Source: Bradyrhizobium sp. dw_411 (GTDB lineage: Bacteria; Pseudomonadota; Alphaproteobacteria; Rhizobiales; Xanthobacteraceae). From it: a stretch of DNA of 64,000 nucleotides. Shown in pieces: positions 17,617 to 26,508 of this stretch. Location: assembly GCF_018449695.1 (NCBI RefSeq), contig NZ_JAAVUY010000008.1, positions 124,001 to 188,000 of the forward strand, given 5' to 3'. The notes beneath the pieces were generated by a model. It was not told the origin of the DNA. It did not search any database and was given only the letters and a program-made list of their open reading frames with translations. The position numbers were made by a program, and so were the translations under genes. Numbering within the stretch: the first letter of the stretch is position 1; every line of letters starts with the position of its first letter.

Positions 17617-18231
17617 TTGCCTAAACTCGGAATGGAAACTATTCGCCGGCGTCAGATCATCGACGCGGTCGTGGCGATCATTGAATCGCGCGGCTGGAAC
17701 GATCTGACATTTCAGCAGGTCAGTCGCGTTTCCGGAATTTCGACCGGCGTCGTCGTTCATTATTTTGGCAATAAGCGAGAGGTGGTGCTGGACGCGGTGG
17801 CTGAAGCCGGCAACCGCCTCGATCGAACACTCAAGGATGTTCGCAAAGCGAACGCCCGAGCAGAAATTCAATTGTCGCGGTTGAATGATCTTCTATCGAC
17901 GCCCGCCCAGCATGATCTTCCAGGGCCCCGATTCTGGATCACGGTGTTGGCAAACAGCGCCTTCGACGATGCCGAACTGCGCGCCGAGATGGCGCGCATG
18001 CTGGACCGCCTGGCAGAAACAGCGGCGGAAACGTTTCGCTTGGGGGTATCTCAAGGCGTGTTTCGGTTGGCGCGACCGCCGGAACAGATCGCGGAAGATT
18101 ATATAACCGTCGTGCTCGGACTTTGGAGTGCGGAGGTCGCACGAGGAAAGTCCGCCGGCCGTTCGTTAGCGTTGGCGCGCTTCGGAGCAACTGAACTTGG
18201 AACTCCGAACCTGCAGGAACTATCTGCTTAA
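17617..18231 (+). CDS. BetI-like TetR-family transcriptional regulator
   Basis: A protein of 204 residues starting at TTG 17617, with GGATTGAGGA just upstream. The start is supported because the first residues (MPKLGMETIRRRQIIDAVVA) closely match the conserved N terminus of the betaine repressor BetI. The helix-turn-helix is VSRVSGISTGVVVHYFGNKREVV. The ligand domain is TetR_C-like (FWITVLANSAFDDAELRAEMARML). No choline or betaine genes are nearby, so the BetI label refers to subfamily, not function. It lies between two paralogous flavin monooxygenases and forms an operon with the second one (28 bp gap). It probably controls the palindromic promoters at 17509 and 26509. Confidence 0.9.
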   Translation: MPKLGMETIRRRQIIDAVVAIIESRGWNDLTFQQVSRVSGISTGVVVHYFGNKREVVLDAVAEAGNRLDRTLKDVRKANARAEIQLSRLNDLLSTPAQHDLPGPRFWITVLANSAFDDAELRAEMARMLDRLAETAAETFRLGVSQGVFRLARPPEQIAEDYITVVLGLWSAEVARGKSAGRSLALARFGATELGTPNLQELSA

Positions 18232-18241
18232 TGGCACGAAA

Positions 18242-18261
18242 ATTGCCTGAGTTTAGGCAAT
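18242..18261 (+). promoter_or_regulatory. Hairpin covering the start of monooxygenase copy 2
   Basis: ATTGCCT (18242-18248) pairs exactly with AGGCAAT (18255-18261) around a six-base loop. The right arm contains the AGG of the ribosome site and the first bases of the ATG at 18260, so the hairpin would hide the start codon. It may restrain translation unless ribosomes from the TetR gene open it. Confidence 0.45.
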
Positions 18262-19468
18262 GACCAAAATTCACAAGCCAGATTTTTCCCGCGGCAAACC
18301 CAAGCATCAAGAATTCGATGCGATCGAACGAGCCGAGCGGATGATTCCTGCGCTCAGGCAGAATGCGCAACTGGCGCGCGAGCTCCGCCGGGTACCTGAC
18401 GAAACGCGAGAGATGCTCCGGGCATCGGGACTGGCCCGCATTCTCCAGCCTCGCCGGGTCGGTGGCAGCGAGATGCCTCTCGTTTCTCTTCTCGATGTCC
18501 TGTTGCCGATCGGCGCCGGATGCGGATCAACAGCGTGGGTTCTGGCCCAGTATCTGATCCACAATTACATGATCGCGCGCTGGCCAGAGGAAGCGCAGGA
18601 AAAAATCTGGTCGCGGCCGGACGCCCTTATCAGCGGCATCCTGGTGCCATTGCACGGGAAAGCGCATCGAACCACGGATGGCTATCTGTTGTCCGGTCAT
18701 TGGTCGCTTGTCAGCGGCGTCCACGAAACCGACTGGTGCATTCTTTCGGCGACAACGACCGGCGTGAAGGGACCCGGCGAAGACTGCAACTTTGTCGTGC
18801 CCACTTCCAGCATCGAAATTCTCAACACCTGGAATCCGATCGGCCTACATGGGTCCGGAAGCGATGACGTTCAGGTCCGCGATTTGTTCGTGCCGGATCA
18901 CATGGTGCTGCCGGTCAAAGCCGTCAACGGCCATGATGCGCCGGGATGTGCAGTTAATCCAGGACCGATCTATCGTCTCCCCTGCTACATGATCTTTGGA
19001 ACGCTACTCGCGAGCACGGTACTCGGCATGGCCGAGCAAATGTTCGAAGAGTTTCTTACCTACGCTTGCAGCCGCACGTCGGTGATGAACGCCGCGCCGG
19101 TCGGCTCGTTCGCCACCAGCCATCTCGACGTCGGCGAAATATCCGCCATATTACAGGCCTCCGAAGCCCTCTTGCGAGCCGATCTGGTGGAGATGACCGA
19201 AATTGCCGAAGCAGGCCGGACGCTGAATGACAAGCAACGCTCCAACTATCGCTGCAATGCCGCTTTTGCTGCGCGCTGTGCGTCCCGCACCGCGAGCTTG
19301 ATCATCGATCTGGTCGGGGGACCCGCGGTCTCCGATGCAAACTTCATTTCGCGAACCTACCAGGACATCTTCGTCGCAACGCGACATTCGAATTTGAACT
19401 GGAATGCCAACGTCACGGATCACGGCCGGGCGCGATTCCGCATGTCGCTCAGCAACACCGCGCTTTGA
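18260..19468 (+). CDS. Acyl-CoA-dehydrogenase-fold flavin monooxygenase-like protein, copy 2
   Basis: A paralogue of the protein encoded at 16249-17478, with 402 residues. It shares the same landmarks in the same order: GAGCGSTAWVLAQYLIHNYM, GYLLSGHWSLVSGV, WNPIGLHGSGSDDVQVRDLFVP, and a helical end with SNLNWNANVTDHGRARFRM. The predicted role is flavin-dependent oxygenation of a small substrate using reduced flavin from another protein. It is co-transcribed with the TetR gene and faces the SnoaL-like gene convergently (1 bp gap). Two copies on either side of one regulator suggest two oxidation steps, or two related substrates, under common control. Confidence 0.85.
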   Translation: MTKIHKPDFSRGKPKHQEFDAIERAERMIPALRQNAQLARELRRVPDETREMLRASGLARILQPRRVGGSEMPLVSLLDVLLPIGAGCGSTAWVLAQYLIHNYMIARWPEEAQEKIWSRPDALISGILVPLHGKAHRTTDGYLLSGHWSLVSGVHETDWCILSATTTGVKGPGEDCNFVVPTSSIEILNTWNPIGLHGSGSDDVQVRDLFVPDHMVLPVKAVNGHDAPGCAVNPGPIYRLPCYMIFGTLLASTVLGMAEQMFEEFLTYACSRTSVMNAAPVGSFATSHLDVGEISAILQASEALLRADLVEMTEIAEAGRTLNDKQRSNYRCNAAFAARCASRTASLIIDLVGGPAVSDANFISRTYQDIFVATRHSNLNWNANVTDHGRARFRMSLSNTAL

Positions 19469-19469
19469 T

Positions 19470-19892
19470 TCAGGGTTTCGGCCTGACACGCGTCCAGAAC
19501 TCATCGAATTTTTGGGTATCGAAGAAAGCGATGACCTTGAAAACCCTGGCATCCTTCATCTGAAGGTACCAGGTGTAGTTATTATGATAAGGAAGCCCGT
19601 CGTGTCCGATGGCATCGAGATCGAAAAGGACAATGACCATGTCGCCGTCGGCGTAGATGCCGTGCACCGTTGGAACCAGCGGCTTGGCCATTCGTGCATT
19701 GAACGGAATGCGTACCTGATCGATAAATTCCTGTTTGCTGTGGTAGGTTTTTGACAGCGGCGACGAACCAACGATCACCCATTCGACGTCGGGAATAAGC
19801 AGATCGAACGGGCTACCTTCGCCTCTTCCCCAATGGTCGAAACTTGCCTGAACGAGCTGCTTGTTGGTCTCTTGCGTGGAATTTGTTGCCAT
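19470..19892 (-). CDS. SnoaL/NTF2-like family protein
   Basis: A small protein of 140 residues with the NTF2-like fold pattern of the SnoaL-like/ketosteroid-isomerase-like families (helical N terminus KQLVQASFDHW, DLLIPDVEWVIVG, HGIYADGDMVIVLFDLDA, NNYTWYLQMKDARVFKVIAFFDT). Members act as small isomerases, hydrolases or cyclases, or only bind ligands, so no reaction can be assigned. It is the last gene of the minus-strand set that starts with the CocE-like hydrolase and asparaginase-like genes. Confidence 0.8.
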   Translation of the reverse strand: MATNSTQETNKQLVQASFDHWGRGEGSPFDLLIPDVEWVIVGSSPLSKTYHSKQEFIDQVRIPFNARMAKPLVPTVHGIYADGDMVIVLFDLDAIGHDGLPYHNNYTWYLQMKDARVFKVIAFFDTQKFDEFWTRVRPKP

Positions 19893-19963
19893 ATCACATC
19901 CAGATTACGCATGTAGGAATTGACCGACGCCATGTTGATGATGACGCCATCGCGCGATATTCC

Positions 19964-21637
19964 CTAGTGGGTGTTGAATATCTCCTGGTACGCGGCCACC
20001 GACTTCTCGGTCGCCGCGATTTCGGCGCCCGTCGGGTTCGCCGGGTCGGAAGCCTTCGGCAGGCACCCAAATTTCATCAAGGCGGCCATCAGCAGGAGAC
20101 GGGCTTTGATCGAATTAAGATTCGACCCGGAAATAAAAATCGGGTCGAGATCTGAAAATCCCTCAGGATTGCCACGGCCCACACGCACGACGGGAACGCC
20201 GCTGAAGATGGCTTGCGTAAGGATTGCCGTTCGCACATCCGACGTGAGCTTACCGTATGGATTCATTCCTTCTGCAACCACGCCGACGAGACGGCCGGTG
20301 CGAAGCTTGTGAGCCAACAGAAACTGCAGGTCTTCTTCGATCGCATGATCGTCGCCAAAGTCTTCTCCGCAGTAGGTGCCATCCTTTACAATGGCAACCG
20401 AAGGGACCGCATTTTCAAGCAACTGACCGGCCTTGTCCTTGAGGACCAAATCAAAGGTTTCCAGGCCTTGCGCGGCCAGACGAACGGCCATGACGCTCTC
20501 GGGAAGGCGCGTCATATTTACCTCTGACAGGTAGGTGTGCTTGTAAGCGGGCAGATACTGCAGCGAAACGATGTTGGCATGGGTGAACTGTCCAAGAATG
20601 CCGCCGTGGCCGCCGCTCGCAATGTAGCCCCCGGCTCGCGCATCCACCTTCGTCACTTCGCGGGCGGCAAAGATCTGCCGGTCTTGAATTGCGACAACGC
20701 CCACGCGATTCATTCCTCCCGCATCGGCCCAAATGCGAGAACGGATGTAGTTCAAGGAATCAACAATATTGATCGGGCCGTCATTGCTGATCTGGCCTTG
20801 CGGTCGCTGGGCAGAGTTGCAGACAATCGGCCGTTGCGTATCGATGAGTAAATTCATCCAATAAGATGTTTCTTCCACCGCCGAGCTGTTCTGTGTCCAG
20901 ATTGCGCCGTCGTATGACCCGCTGGCCATGATCGCCTGGACGTCGTTTGTAATCTTGGCGAGCACGGGCCGTGGAGGAGACGCCCACAGATGAAAAGGCC
21001 GATAGGGAAAAAAGTTTCGTCCCCTTTCCTCCGGCAAAATGTCTCCGGCTCCGACGTCGGTTCGTTCACTTGCCGGGACACCTTTGGTGTAACCGCCTGG
21101 AGGAGCCACGCGATAGTAATCCATCTCGGCAATCGAGCTGACCAAACTGGCATGACCGTCAATGCCGATACTGAGCCTGTCGATTTCCTCGAAGCTGCGC
21201 GACCCATCCGGATAGAAAGGTTGCCGGGCAACGTTTGAAAGCGGCGAGACAGTGTCGTCCTCCCAGGCGGAGCCGTCTTTCTGACGAGCCATATAAGGGA
21301 GCGGATACAATCCGTCCTCCGGCTGCATCTCTATTTCGTAGACCGCCTTATCCGACGCATCCTTGCGCTCGCGATTGAAGACGCCGCTGGTTGAAAGATA
21401 TCCGTCCGGCGGACCATACAGTTCTGCCGAATCCGCTTCCAAGGGATGGGCTGAAAACTGCTCGACATAAACCTTGGCGGGCGCAGCCAATCGCTGGGGT
21501 CGCAGCGCATCGAAGCGCTCTTCAGGCAAGGGCGGCAATTTGTGGCGTGTTCGCGCTTTCGCGGATGTCACGAGCGGCGGCGTGTTTTGAATGGTCGCCT
21601 GATCGCCGGATAGATGTGCAACGCGGATTTTGGTCAT
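19964..21637 (-). CDS. Divergent asparaginase-domain protein, catalytic Thr-Asp replaced
   Basis: A protein of 557 residues from ATG 21637 (AAGGGA 9 bp upstream), much longer than the 320-350 of ordinary asparaginases. Residues 228-340 follow the asparaginase core: YDGAIWTQNSSAVEETSYW (242-260) aligns with the canonical HGTDT.EET motif, NDGPINIVDSLNY with ADGP.NL, and EVTK keeps the catalytic lysine (K330). The catalytic Thr-Asp pair is Ser251-Ser252 here, and the usual N-terminal TGGTI loop is not recognisable. The first 220 residues have no assigned function. It may hydrolyse a bulkier amide or act non-catalytically. It lies among hydrolases downstream of an NMT1-type importer. Confidence 0.75.
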   Translation of the reverse strand: MTKIRVAHLSGDQATIQNTPPLVTSAKARTRHKLPPLPEERFDALRPQRLAAPAKVYVEQFSAHPLEADSAELYGPPDGYLSTSGVFNRERKDASDKAVYEIEMQPEDGLYPLPYMARQKDGSAWEDDTVSPLSNVARQPFYPDGSRSFEEIDRLSIGIDGHASLVSSIAEMDYYRVAPPGGYTKGVPASERTDVGAGDILPEERGRNFFPYRPFHLWASPPRPVLAKITNDVQAIMASGSYDGAIWTQNSSAVEETSYWMNLLIDTQRPIVCNSAQRPQGQISNDGPINIVDSLNYIRSRIWADAGGMNRVGVVAIQDRQIFAAREVTKVDARAGGYIASGGHGGILGQFTHANIVSLQYLPAYKHTYLSEVNMTRLPESVMAVRLAAQGLETFDLVLKDKAGQLLENAVPSVAIVKDGTYCGEDFGDDHAIEEDLQFLLAHKLRTGRLVGVVAEGMNPYGKLTSDVRTAILTQAIFSGVPVVRVGRGNPEGFSDLDPIFISGSNLNSIKARLLLMAALMKFGCLPKASDPANPTGAEIAATEKSVAAYQEIFNTH

Positions 21638-21794
21638 ACACACGTTTCCCTTCAAGGCTGGAGAGCAACGGCAGATCCCGTCATCAGCTCCGAAGCAAGC
21701 GAAGAAAACGATCGCTCCGGATTACCCGCGGGCTGATCACCCTGGATTCCGGATCCAGGATTTCATCGGCGAGCCGAGCTTCGTGGGTGTTCTG

Positions 21795-23561
21795 CTAAGT
21801 CGGCATAATTGGAAGACTGACACTCGAAGGATGGGTCGCGTCATGAAACACCGTCTGGCTTGCCGGTATCCATTCAAAGGGTGCTTCCATGCCGATCGGG
21901 CCACCCGTATTTGGGTTGCGGTCGATTCCCGGAAAGTTGCTGCTTGTTACCTGGAGGCGGATGCGATGGCCGGCCTCGAAACGATGGCAGCACGCGCCGA
22001 CTTCGATCGTATATTCGTAGATGCTATCGGGCTCGATCAGGCTCGGTTGATCGAATCCGTTTCTGAAGCGCGCGCGGATGACGCCCTCCTGAATGTTCAA
22101 TGATCGGCCATCAGGAGACACGTCGCACAGCTTGACCACCCAATCAGTGTCGCGTGCAGAACTTGCAGCGAAAAGATGCGCTTTCACGATGCCGGCCACC
22201 CAGACCGATTGCTCCAGAGGCGGCGAACTGTAAATCAACACATCGTTCCGCACTTCGACATTCCGCTGGTCCATCGGCCCCATCGGCGCGGCCTCCGGGT
22301 AACAACAGGAATGCCCGCCAATGCTTTGTACCGGTGCCGTCGGGTTGTAGAAAAAATAATCCGCGGGTTCGATCGCACCGGGTTCTTCGAGGTTCAGAAC
22401 GCCGTTGCCACTGAGCGAGTTGGCACGCCCGGCGCTGTGCAAATACCAGGTTTGCGTGGTCACTCCGGGTAACGGCCAGTGGTCCGCGTCGTGCCAGGTG
22501 TTGCTTCCGGTCACAAAAACTTTGACGCGCGGCAACGCGTCAAGGGCCTCACGTCGTCCTTTTGTCCAGGCATCGAGCCATGCGAGTTGATATTCGTCCG
22601 CCATATTGCGCGCCGCGTCGCCGAAATCCACTGCGCCGACCTGTTGGGTCCAGGGTATGTGATACCAAGGCCCGACGAGAAGCCGATGCTCGGACTGCGT
22701 TTCCGATGTGAACCGCTCATAGGCATGCATGGTCTGCGTAACGAAGCTGTCGTACCATCCGGACAGATGCAGGCAGGGCACGCCAATCTGGTTGAACCGC
22801 TCGCCAATCTCGAATTCCTGCCAGTAGGCGTCGAAGGAAGGATGCTCGAGATAGTCTTTCAGAAACGGCATCAGATCCGGTTCGACGAGAAACGGAATGT
22901 CTTTCAACGCAAGCGTTGGCGCCGCGCCGCCGCAACCTGCGGCATGGCGGATATCTTCGAGCAGGTCAGGACGGTTGGCGCGGCGAGCAGCGTCCGACGC
23001 CAGCAGCAACGCCCAATCGAGAACGGCCGCAAGACCGAAAGCACCGCCAACGTGAGTCAGCCCGTCATACATACCCTGCGGATAGAAACCGGGAATCGCC
23101 GTGACAAGCGCAGGCGGTTTCTCGGCCGCGGCGAGCAACTGATTGAGGCCGGGCAATGAGAACCCAAAACTGGCTACTTTTCCGGAGCACCAGGGTTGCT
23201 CCGCGCACCAGGCGATCGTGTCGAAGCCATCTTTCCCGTCGCCGCGCAGTGGATAGAAATCACCTTCGGAGCTACCGCGGCCTCGCGAATCCTGCACAAC
23301 CACGCCATAGCCTTGGCGGGCGTACCAGGCAGGGTGAGCATAAACATAAGCCTGCGCCAGGCGCTTGTCATAGGGCTGGCGCTGCAGGAGCGCCGGAACC
23401 TTTTCGCCGGATTTCGGACGCCAGACATCGCAACTCAACACCGTCCCGTCTCGCATCTTGACCGGAACGTCCCTCTCGCACAGTACATCAGCCATAGCGC
23501 CCTCGTTCGCTTTCACCATTTCAACGATCCTGATCCTGAGTGAGTCTTCGGCGACGAACAT
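21795..23561 (-). CDS. CocE/NonD-family alpha/beta hydrolase
   Basis: Up to 588 residues, matching the S15/CocE esterase-acylaminopeptidase family: an N-terminal strand VPVKMRDGTVLSCDVWRP, VVVQDSRGRGSSEGDFYPL, nucleophile S135 in ASFGFSLPGLNQ, a catalytic-acid region near HLSGWYDSFVTQTM, and a C-terminal jelly-roll domain (AGHRIRLQVTSSNFPGIDRNPNTG carries the probable histidine-side loop). Members cleave esters or acyl amides such as cocaine or beta-lactam esters. The start is uncertain: ATG 23561 has no ribosome site, while ATG 23519 (AGGA) and ATG 23495 (GAGGG) are better placed and would shorten the product by 14 or 22 residues. It lies 65 bp after the permease gene and may share its transcript. 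Confidence 0.88.
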   Translation of the reverse strand: MFVAEDSLRIRIVEMVKANEGAMADVLCERDVPVKMRDGTVLSCDVWRPKSGEKVPALLQRQPYDKRLAQAYVYAHPAWYARQGYGVVVQDSRGRGSSEGDFYPLRGDGKDGFDTIAWCAEQPWCSGKVASFGFSLPGLNQLLAAAEKPPALVTAIPGFYPQGMYDGLTHVGGAFGLAAVLDWALLLASDAARRANRPDLLEDIRHAAGCGGAAPTLALKDIPFLVEPDLMPFLKDYLEHPSFDAYWQEFEIGERFNQIGVPCLHLSGWYDSFVTQTMHAYERFTSETQSEHRLLVGPWYHIPWTQQVGAVDFGDAARNMADEYQLAWLDAWTKGRREALDALPRVKVFVTGSNTWHDADHWPLPGVTTQTWYLHSAGRANSLSGNGVLNLEEPGAIEPADYFFYNPTAPVQSIGGHSCCYPEAAPMGPMDQRNVEVRNDVLIYSSPPLEQSVWVAGIVKAHLFAASSARDTDWVVKLCDVSPDGRSLNIQEGVIRARFRNGFDQPSLIEPDSIYEYTIEVGACCHRFEAGHRIRLQVTSSNFPGIDRNPNTGGPIGMEAPFEWIPASQTVFHDATHPSSVSLPIMPT

Positions 23562-23626
23562 CGGTTTCGGCGACGCATGTCCCGTGCGAATGAATTAAGT
23601 GTCGTTGAAGCTGCCATGGATAAGCA

Positions 23627-24409
23627 TCATGCACGATGGGCCTCCCGCCACGGCGTCACAAGTCGTTCAAGCAGTGACGCGGCCAGAAAAAGCAAAATCC
23701 CCATGAAAGCGAGAACGGTGATCGCGCCAAACAACCGTGCCGTCTGAATCTGAGCGCCCGCCTGGATGATCAAATAACCGAGGCCCATTTCCGAGCCAAT
23801 CCACTCGCCGATAACTCCGCCAATCACCGACAGGGTTGCAGATATTTTCAGGCCCGACATGATGAATGGAAGCGCGCTGGGAAGCGTGAGCTTCGTGAAT
23901 GTCTGAAACCAGCCGCCGTTGTACGCGCGAAAAAGAGTCTTTATTTCCGGGTCCACCGACGTAAAGCCGGTGATGGTGTTAATTGTCAGCGGAAAAAAGC
24001 AGATCAGCGCTGTGGTGATCACCTTTGGCAAAATGCCGTAACCGAACCAGATGATGAATACGGGAGCGATTGCGATCACGGGGATGGTTTGCGACGCCAC
24101 CAGCAATGGATAAATGGCGCGATTGATCAGGCGAACATGGGAGACCAGGAATCCCAGGATCATCGCCACGACGAAGGCGAGGAAGAATCCGAAGATCACA
24201 TTTTTCAGTGTGAATTGAAAATGCTGCCAGAGCAGCCAGCGATCTTTGAGTATTTGCGCCGCGATGTCGGAAGGCTTCGGCAACACGAAGACCGGCACTT
24301 TGAAGAGAACGCAAAGCCATTCCCACAGCATGAAAAACGCCCCGAGAACGATCATCGGCGCGACGAAATCGCCGAGAATTCGGGCAAGCCTGTTATCAGA
24401 ACGCTCCAT
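23627..24409 (-). CDS. ABC importer permease, NitT/TauT family (second module)
   Basis: A permease of 260 residues with six predicted membrane segments, the family motif VFVLPKPSDIAAQIL and the EAA-like loop FRAYNGGWFQTFTKLTLPSALPFI. It is homologous to the permease at 8291-9103. It follows its ATPase by 43 bp, and the binding protein is at 25423-26445. Together they form a complete NMT1-type importer. Confidence 0.9.
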   Translation of the reverse strand: MERSDNRLARILGDFVAPMIVLGAFFMLWEWLCVLFKVPVFVLPKPSDIAAQILKDRWLLWQHFQFTLKNVIFGFFLAFVVAMILGFLVSHVRLINRAIYPLLVASQTIPVIAIAPVFIIWFGYGILPKVITTALICFFPLTINTITGFTSVDPEIKTLFRAYNGGWFQTFTKLTLPSALPFIMSGLKISATLSVIGGVIGEWIGSEMGLGYLIIQAGAQIQTARLFGAITVLAFMGILLFLAASLLERLVTPWREAHRA

Positions 24410-24452
24410 TAACTACCCTTAGGACGGCATCGCGTTAGCTGAGCGGAACACA

Positions 24453-25259
24453 TCAGCCTTGCAGCTTGGGAGAACCATACGCTTTCATGATTTCATCACG
24501 CAACGCGGTGAGCAACTGGTGCTTGATTGCGCCGAACTCCGGAGTCGTGGTGATTTCATGAGACGATCGGGGACGTGGCAGATTTACGTCGATGCTGGCC
24601 TTCAACCGCCCGGGACGCGTGGTCATGACATAGACACGGTCAGAAAGGAAAATTGCCTCGTCGATATCGTGGGTGATGAAGACAATGGTGCGGTTAAAGC
24701 GCGTCCAGATTTCCAACAACCACTCCTGCATCAGACTTTTCGTCATCGCGTCGAGCGCCCCAAAAGGTTCATCAAGCAACATCACGTCCTGATGCGACAA
24801 CACGGTGCGCATGAGTGCTGCGCGTTGCCGCATACCGCCTGACAGACGCGACGGCCATGCGTTTTCGAAACCCTGGAGGCCGAAAGTCGCCATCAGATCG
24901 CGTGCTTCGCGCTGCGTGGCCGCGCGGCTGCGATTTAACAGCTCGGCACCGAGCGTCACGTTCTGCAGAACTGTGCGCCAGGGAAGCAGCAGGTCTTTTT
25001 GCAGCATGTAACCGACTTGTCCCTGCCGGCCTGCAACCGAACGGCCGTCAATCAGCACGTCGCCCACATCGGGTCTGATCAGGCCCGCAATAATGTTAAA
25101 CGCTGTGCTTTTCCCACAGCCGCTGGGGCCCACGATGGAGATGAACTCACCGGGTCGCACATCGAGGCTGACGTCCTCGACCGCCGCAGTAATACTGCCT
25201 TTGTTGGCGAATGCCTTGCTTACATTTCGAAGCTGGATTTTCAGATTATCGGTGGCCAT
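24453..25259 (-). CDS. ABC importer ATPase, NitT/TauT family (second module)
   Basis: A protein of 268 residues with Walker A GPSGCGKST, Q-loop GYMLQKDLLLPWRT, signature LSGGMRQRAALMRT, Walker B VMLLDEPFGALD and an H-loop FITHDIDEA. It lies 163 bp downstream of its binding-protein gene; that gap has GC-rich short repeats but no gene. The module is controlled, at least at the binding-protein gene, by the palindromic promoter at 26509-26545. Confidence 0.93.
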   Translation of the reverse strand: MATDNLKIQLRNVSKAFANKGSITAAVEDVSLDVRPGEFISIVGPSGCGKSTAFNIIAGLIRPDVGDVLIDGRSVAGRQGQVGYMLQKDLLLPWRTVLQNVTLGAELLNRSRAATQREARDLMATFGLQGFENAWPSRLSGGMRQRAALMRTVLSHQDVMLLDEPFGALDAMTKSLMQEWLLEIWTRFNRTIVFITHDIDEAIFLSDRVYVMTTRPGRLKASIDVNLPRPRSSHEITTTPEFGAIKHQLLTALRDEIMKAYGSPKLQG

Positions 25260-25422
25260 TCCAGTTCTTTCTGCGGCTAGCCGGCATAACCGCGAAAAGC
25301 AAAGTGCGCTGAGCGAGGACCGTCATGGCGGGGGTTGAGCTGCAGCGCCGCTTCAAGTCCCCCATTGCTCTGGAGGACTTCCCTTCATGAAGTACCTGTC
25401 TTCGTACCGGCCAGGGAGGGCC

Positions 25423-26445
25423 TCACGGCCCCATCAAAACGGGTGTCTGCGGCAACACTGCATTGGAGAAGGCTCCTGCAGCATCGATTTTCTTTTCGAC
25501 AACCTTTTGCTCATAATACCAATCGGCCATCTTGGTCCACAGTTGCGCGTCCTGCCATCCCAGTCCGTTCTTGGCGGTACCTTCGTCCCGCACGATCTTG
25601 TCGATGATTGAACGTGATTGCTTGGCGAACTCTTCCGAAACCTCCGGGACATGCGCCAGCAGAATTTTGCGCGCCTCATCGGGGTGCTCCACAGTCCACT
25701 GCTCTGCTTTGAGCACGGCCGTGTTGAAGCGGCGCAGAAGATCAGGTTTGGTTTTCAGCATCTCTTCCGACGCAATAATGCAGAAATAATAACCGTCCTG
25801 CACGCCATAGTCCGTAAATTGCATGTAGTTTGGGTAGACGCCGGTGATCTGCTTGAAAGTACCCAGCTCGTACCAGGAAACGGTGTCAGTGAGGTCGGCT
25901 TTTTTGGCTGCAACAATGGTTGGACCATTGAACTGCACCGTTACGACCTGAATCTTTGACTTATCGATTCCGTTTTTAGCTACGAAATCCCAGAACATCG
26001 CGCGATTGTTCGGCATCGGGGTCAGCCCGATGATCTTGCCCTCGATGTCCTTTGGCTTCGTCAAATGGTCTTCCGGTCGGGACGAAAGACCCAGCGTGGT
26101 CTTGCGGTGGATGGCCGAAATCGAAACGATCGGCACTCCCTGCGCGCGCGCTCCGATGATGTCGCCCGCATAACTGATTCCAACCTGGTCCTGACCGCTC
26201 GCCACCAGTTTGATTGGATCTGTGGCAGCCGCCGGCGGATGCATTTCGACATCCAGGCCTTCGGCTTCAAAGAAGCCATTGTATTTCGCGACAACAAACT
26301 CAGTGTGCTGTGGGCCCGGAACCCAATTTAGCGCGAAGCTTACCTTGTCCTTTTCCGCGGCCTGCGCGCTGCTCAACGCGGCCAACGCGGAAAAACCCAC
26401 CACGGCCAGTGCGCATGTCCAGCGATCCCAAACTGATTGCGTCAT
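25423..26445 (-). CDS. ABC importer periplasmic binding protein, NMT1/THI5 family (second module)
   Basis: A protein of 340 residues from ATG 26445 (AAGGGG 10 bp upstream). The signal peptide ends in ALSSAQA. The mature N terminus (VSFALNWVPGPQHTEFVVA, GFFEAEGLDVEMHPP) resembles THI5/ThiY-type proteins, some of which bind pyrimidine thiamin precursors. That would suit a heterocycle importer but is not proof. Later family features are GKIIGLTPMPNNRAMFWDF and the C-terminal helical lobe. Its promoter region carries the same palindrome over the -10 box as the flavin monooxygenase operon at 17478, so uptake and oxidation appear to be co-regulated. Confidence 0.88.
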   Translation of the reverse strand: MTQSVWDRWTCALAVVGFSALAALSSAQAAEKDKVSFALNWVPGPQHTEFVVAKYNGFFEAEGLDVEMHPPAAATDPIKLVASGQDQVGISYAGDIIGARAQGVPIVSISAIHRKTTLGLSSRPEDHLTKPKDIEGKIIGLTPMPNNRAMFWDFVAKNGIDKSKIQVVTVQFNGPTIVAAKKADLTDTVSWYELGTFKQITGVYPNYMQFTDYGVQDGYYFCIIASEEMLKTKPDLLRRFNTAVLKAEQWTVEHPDEARKILLAHVPEVSEEFAKQSRSIIDKIVRDEGTAKNGLGWQDAQLWTKMADWYYEQKVVEKKIDAAGAFSNAVLPQTPVLMGP

Positions 26446-26508
26446 TCTATCCATGCCCCTTTTAAATCGCTCCCAGCGCTGCAGAATTGCGTCAGCTGCC
26501 TGCACTTA

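Noticed and set aside
17617..18231. Betaine/choline regulation because of the BetI-like N terminus
   Set aside because: No betA, betB, betC or choline transporter genes are nearby; the likeness is to the subfamily only.
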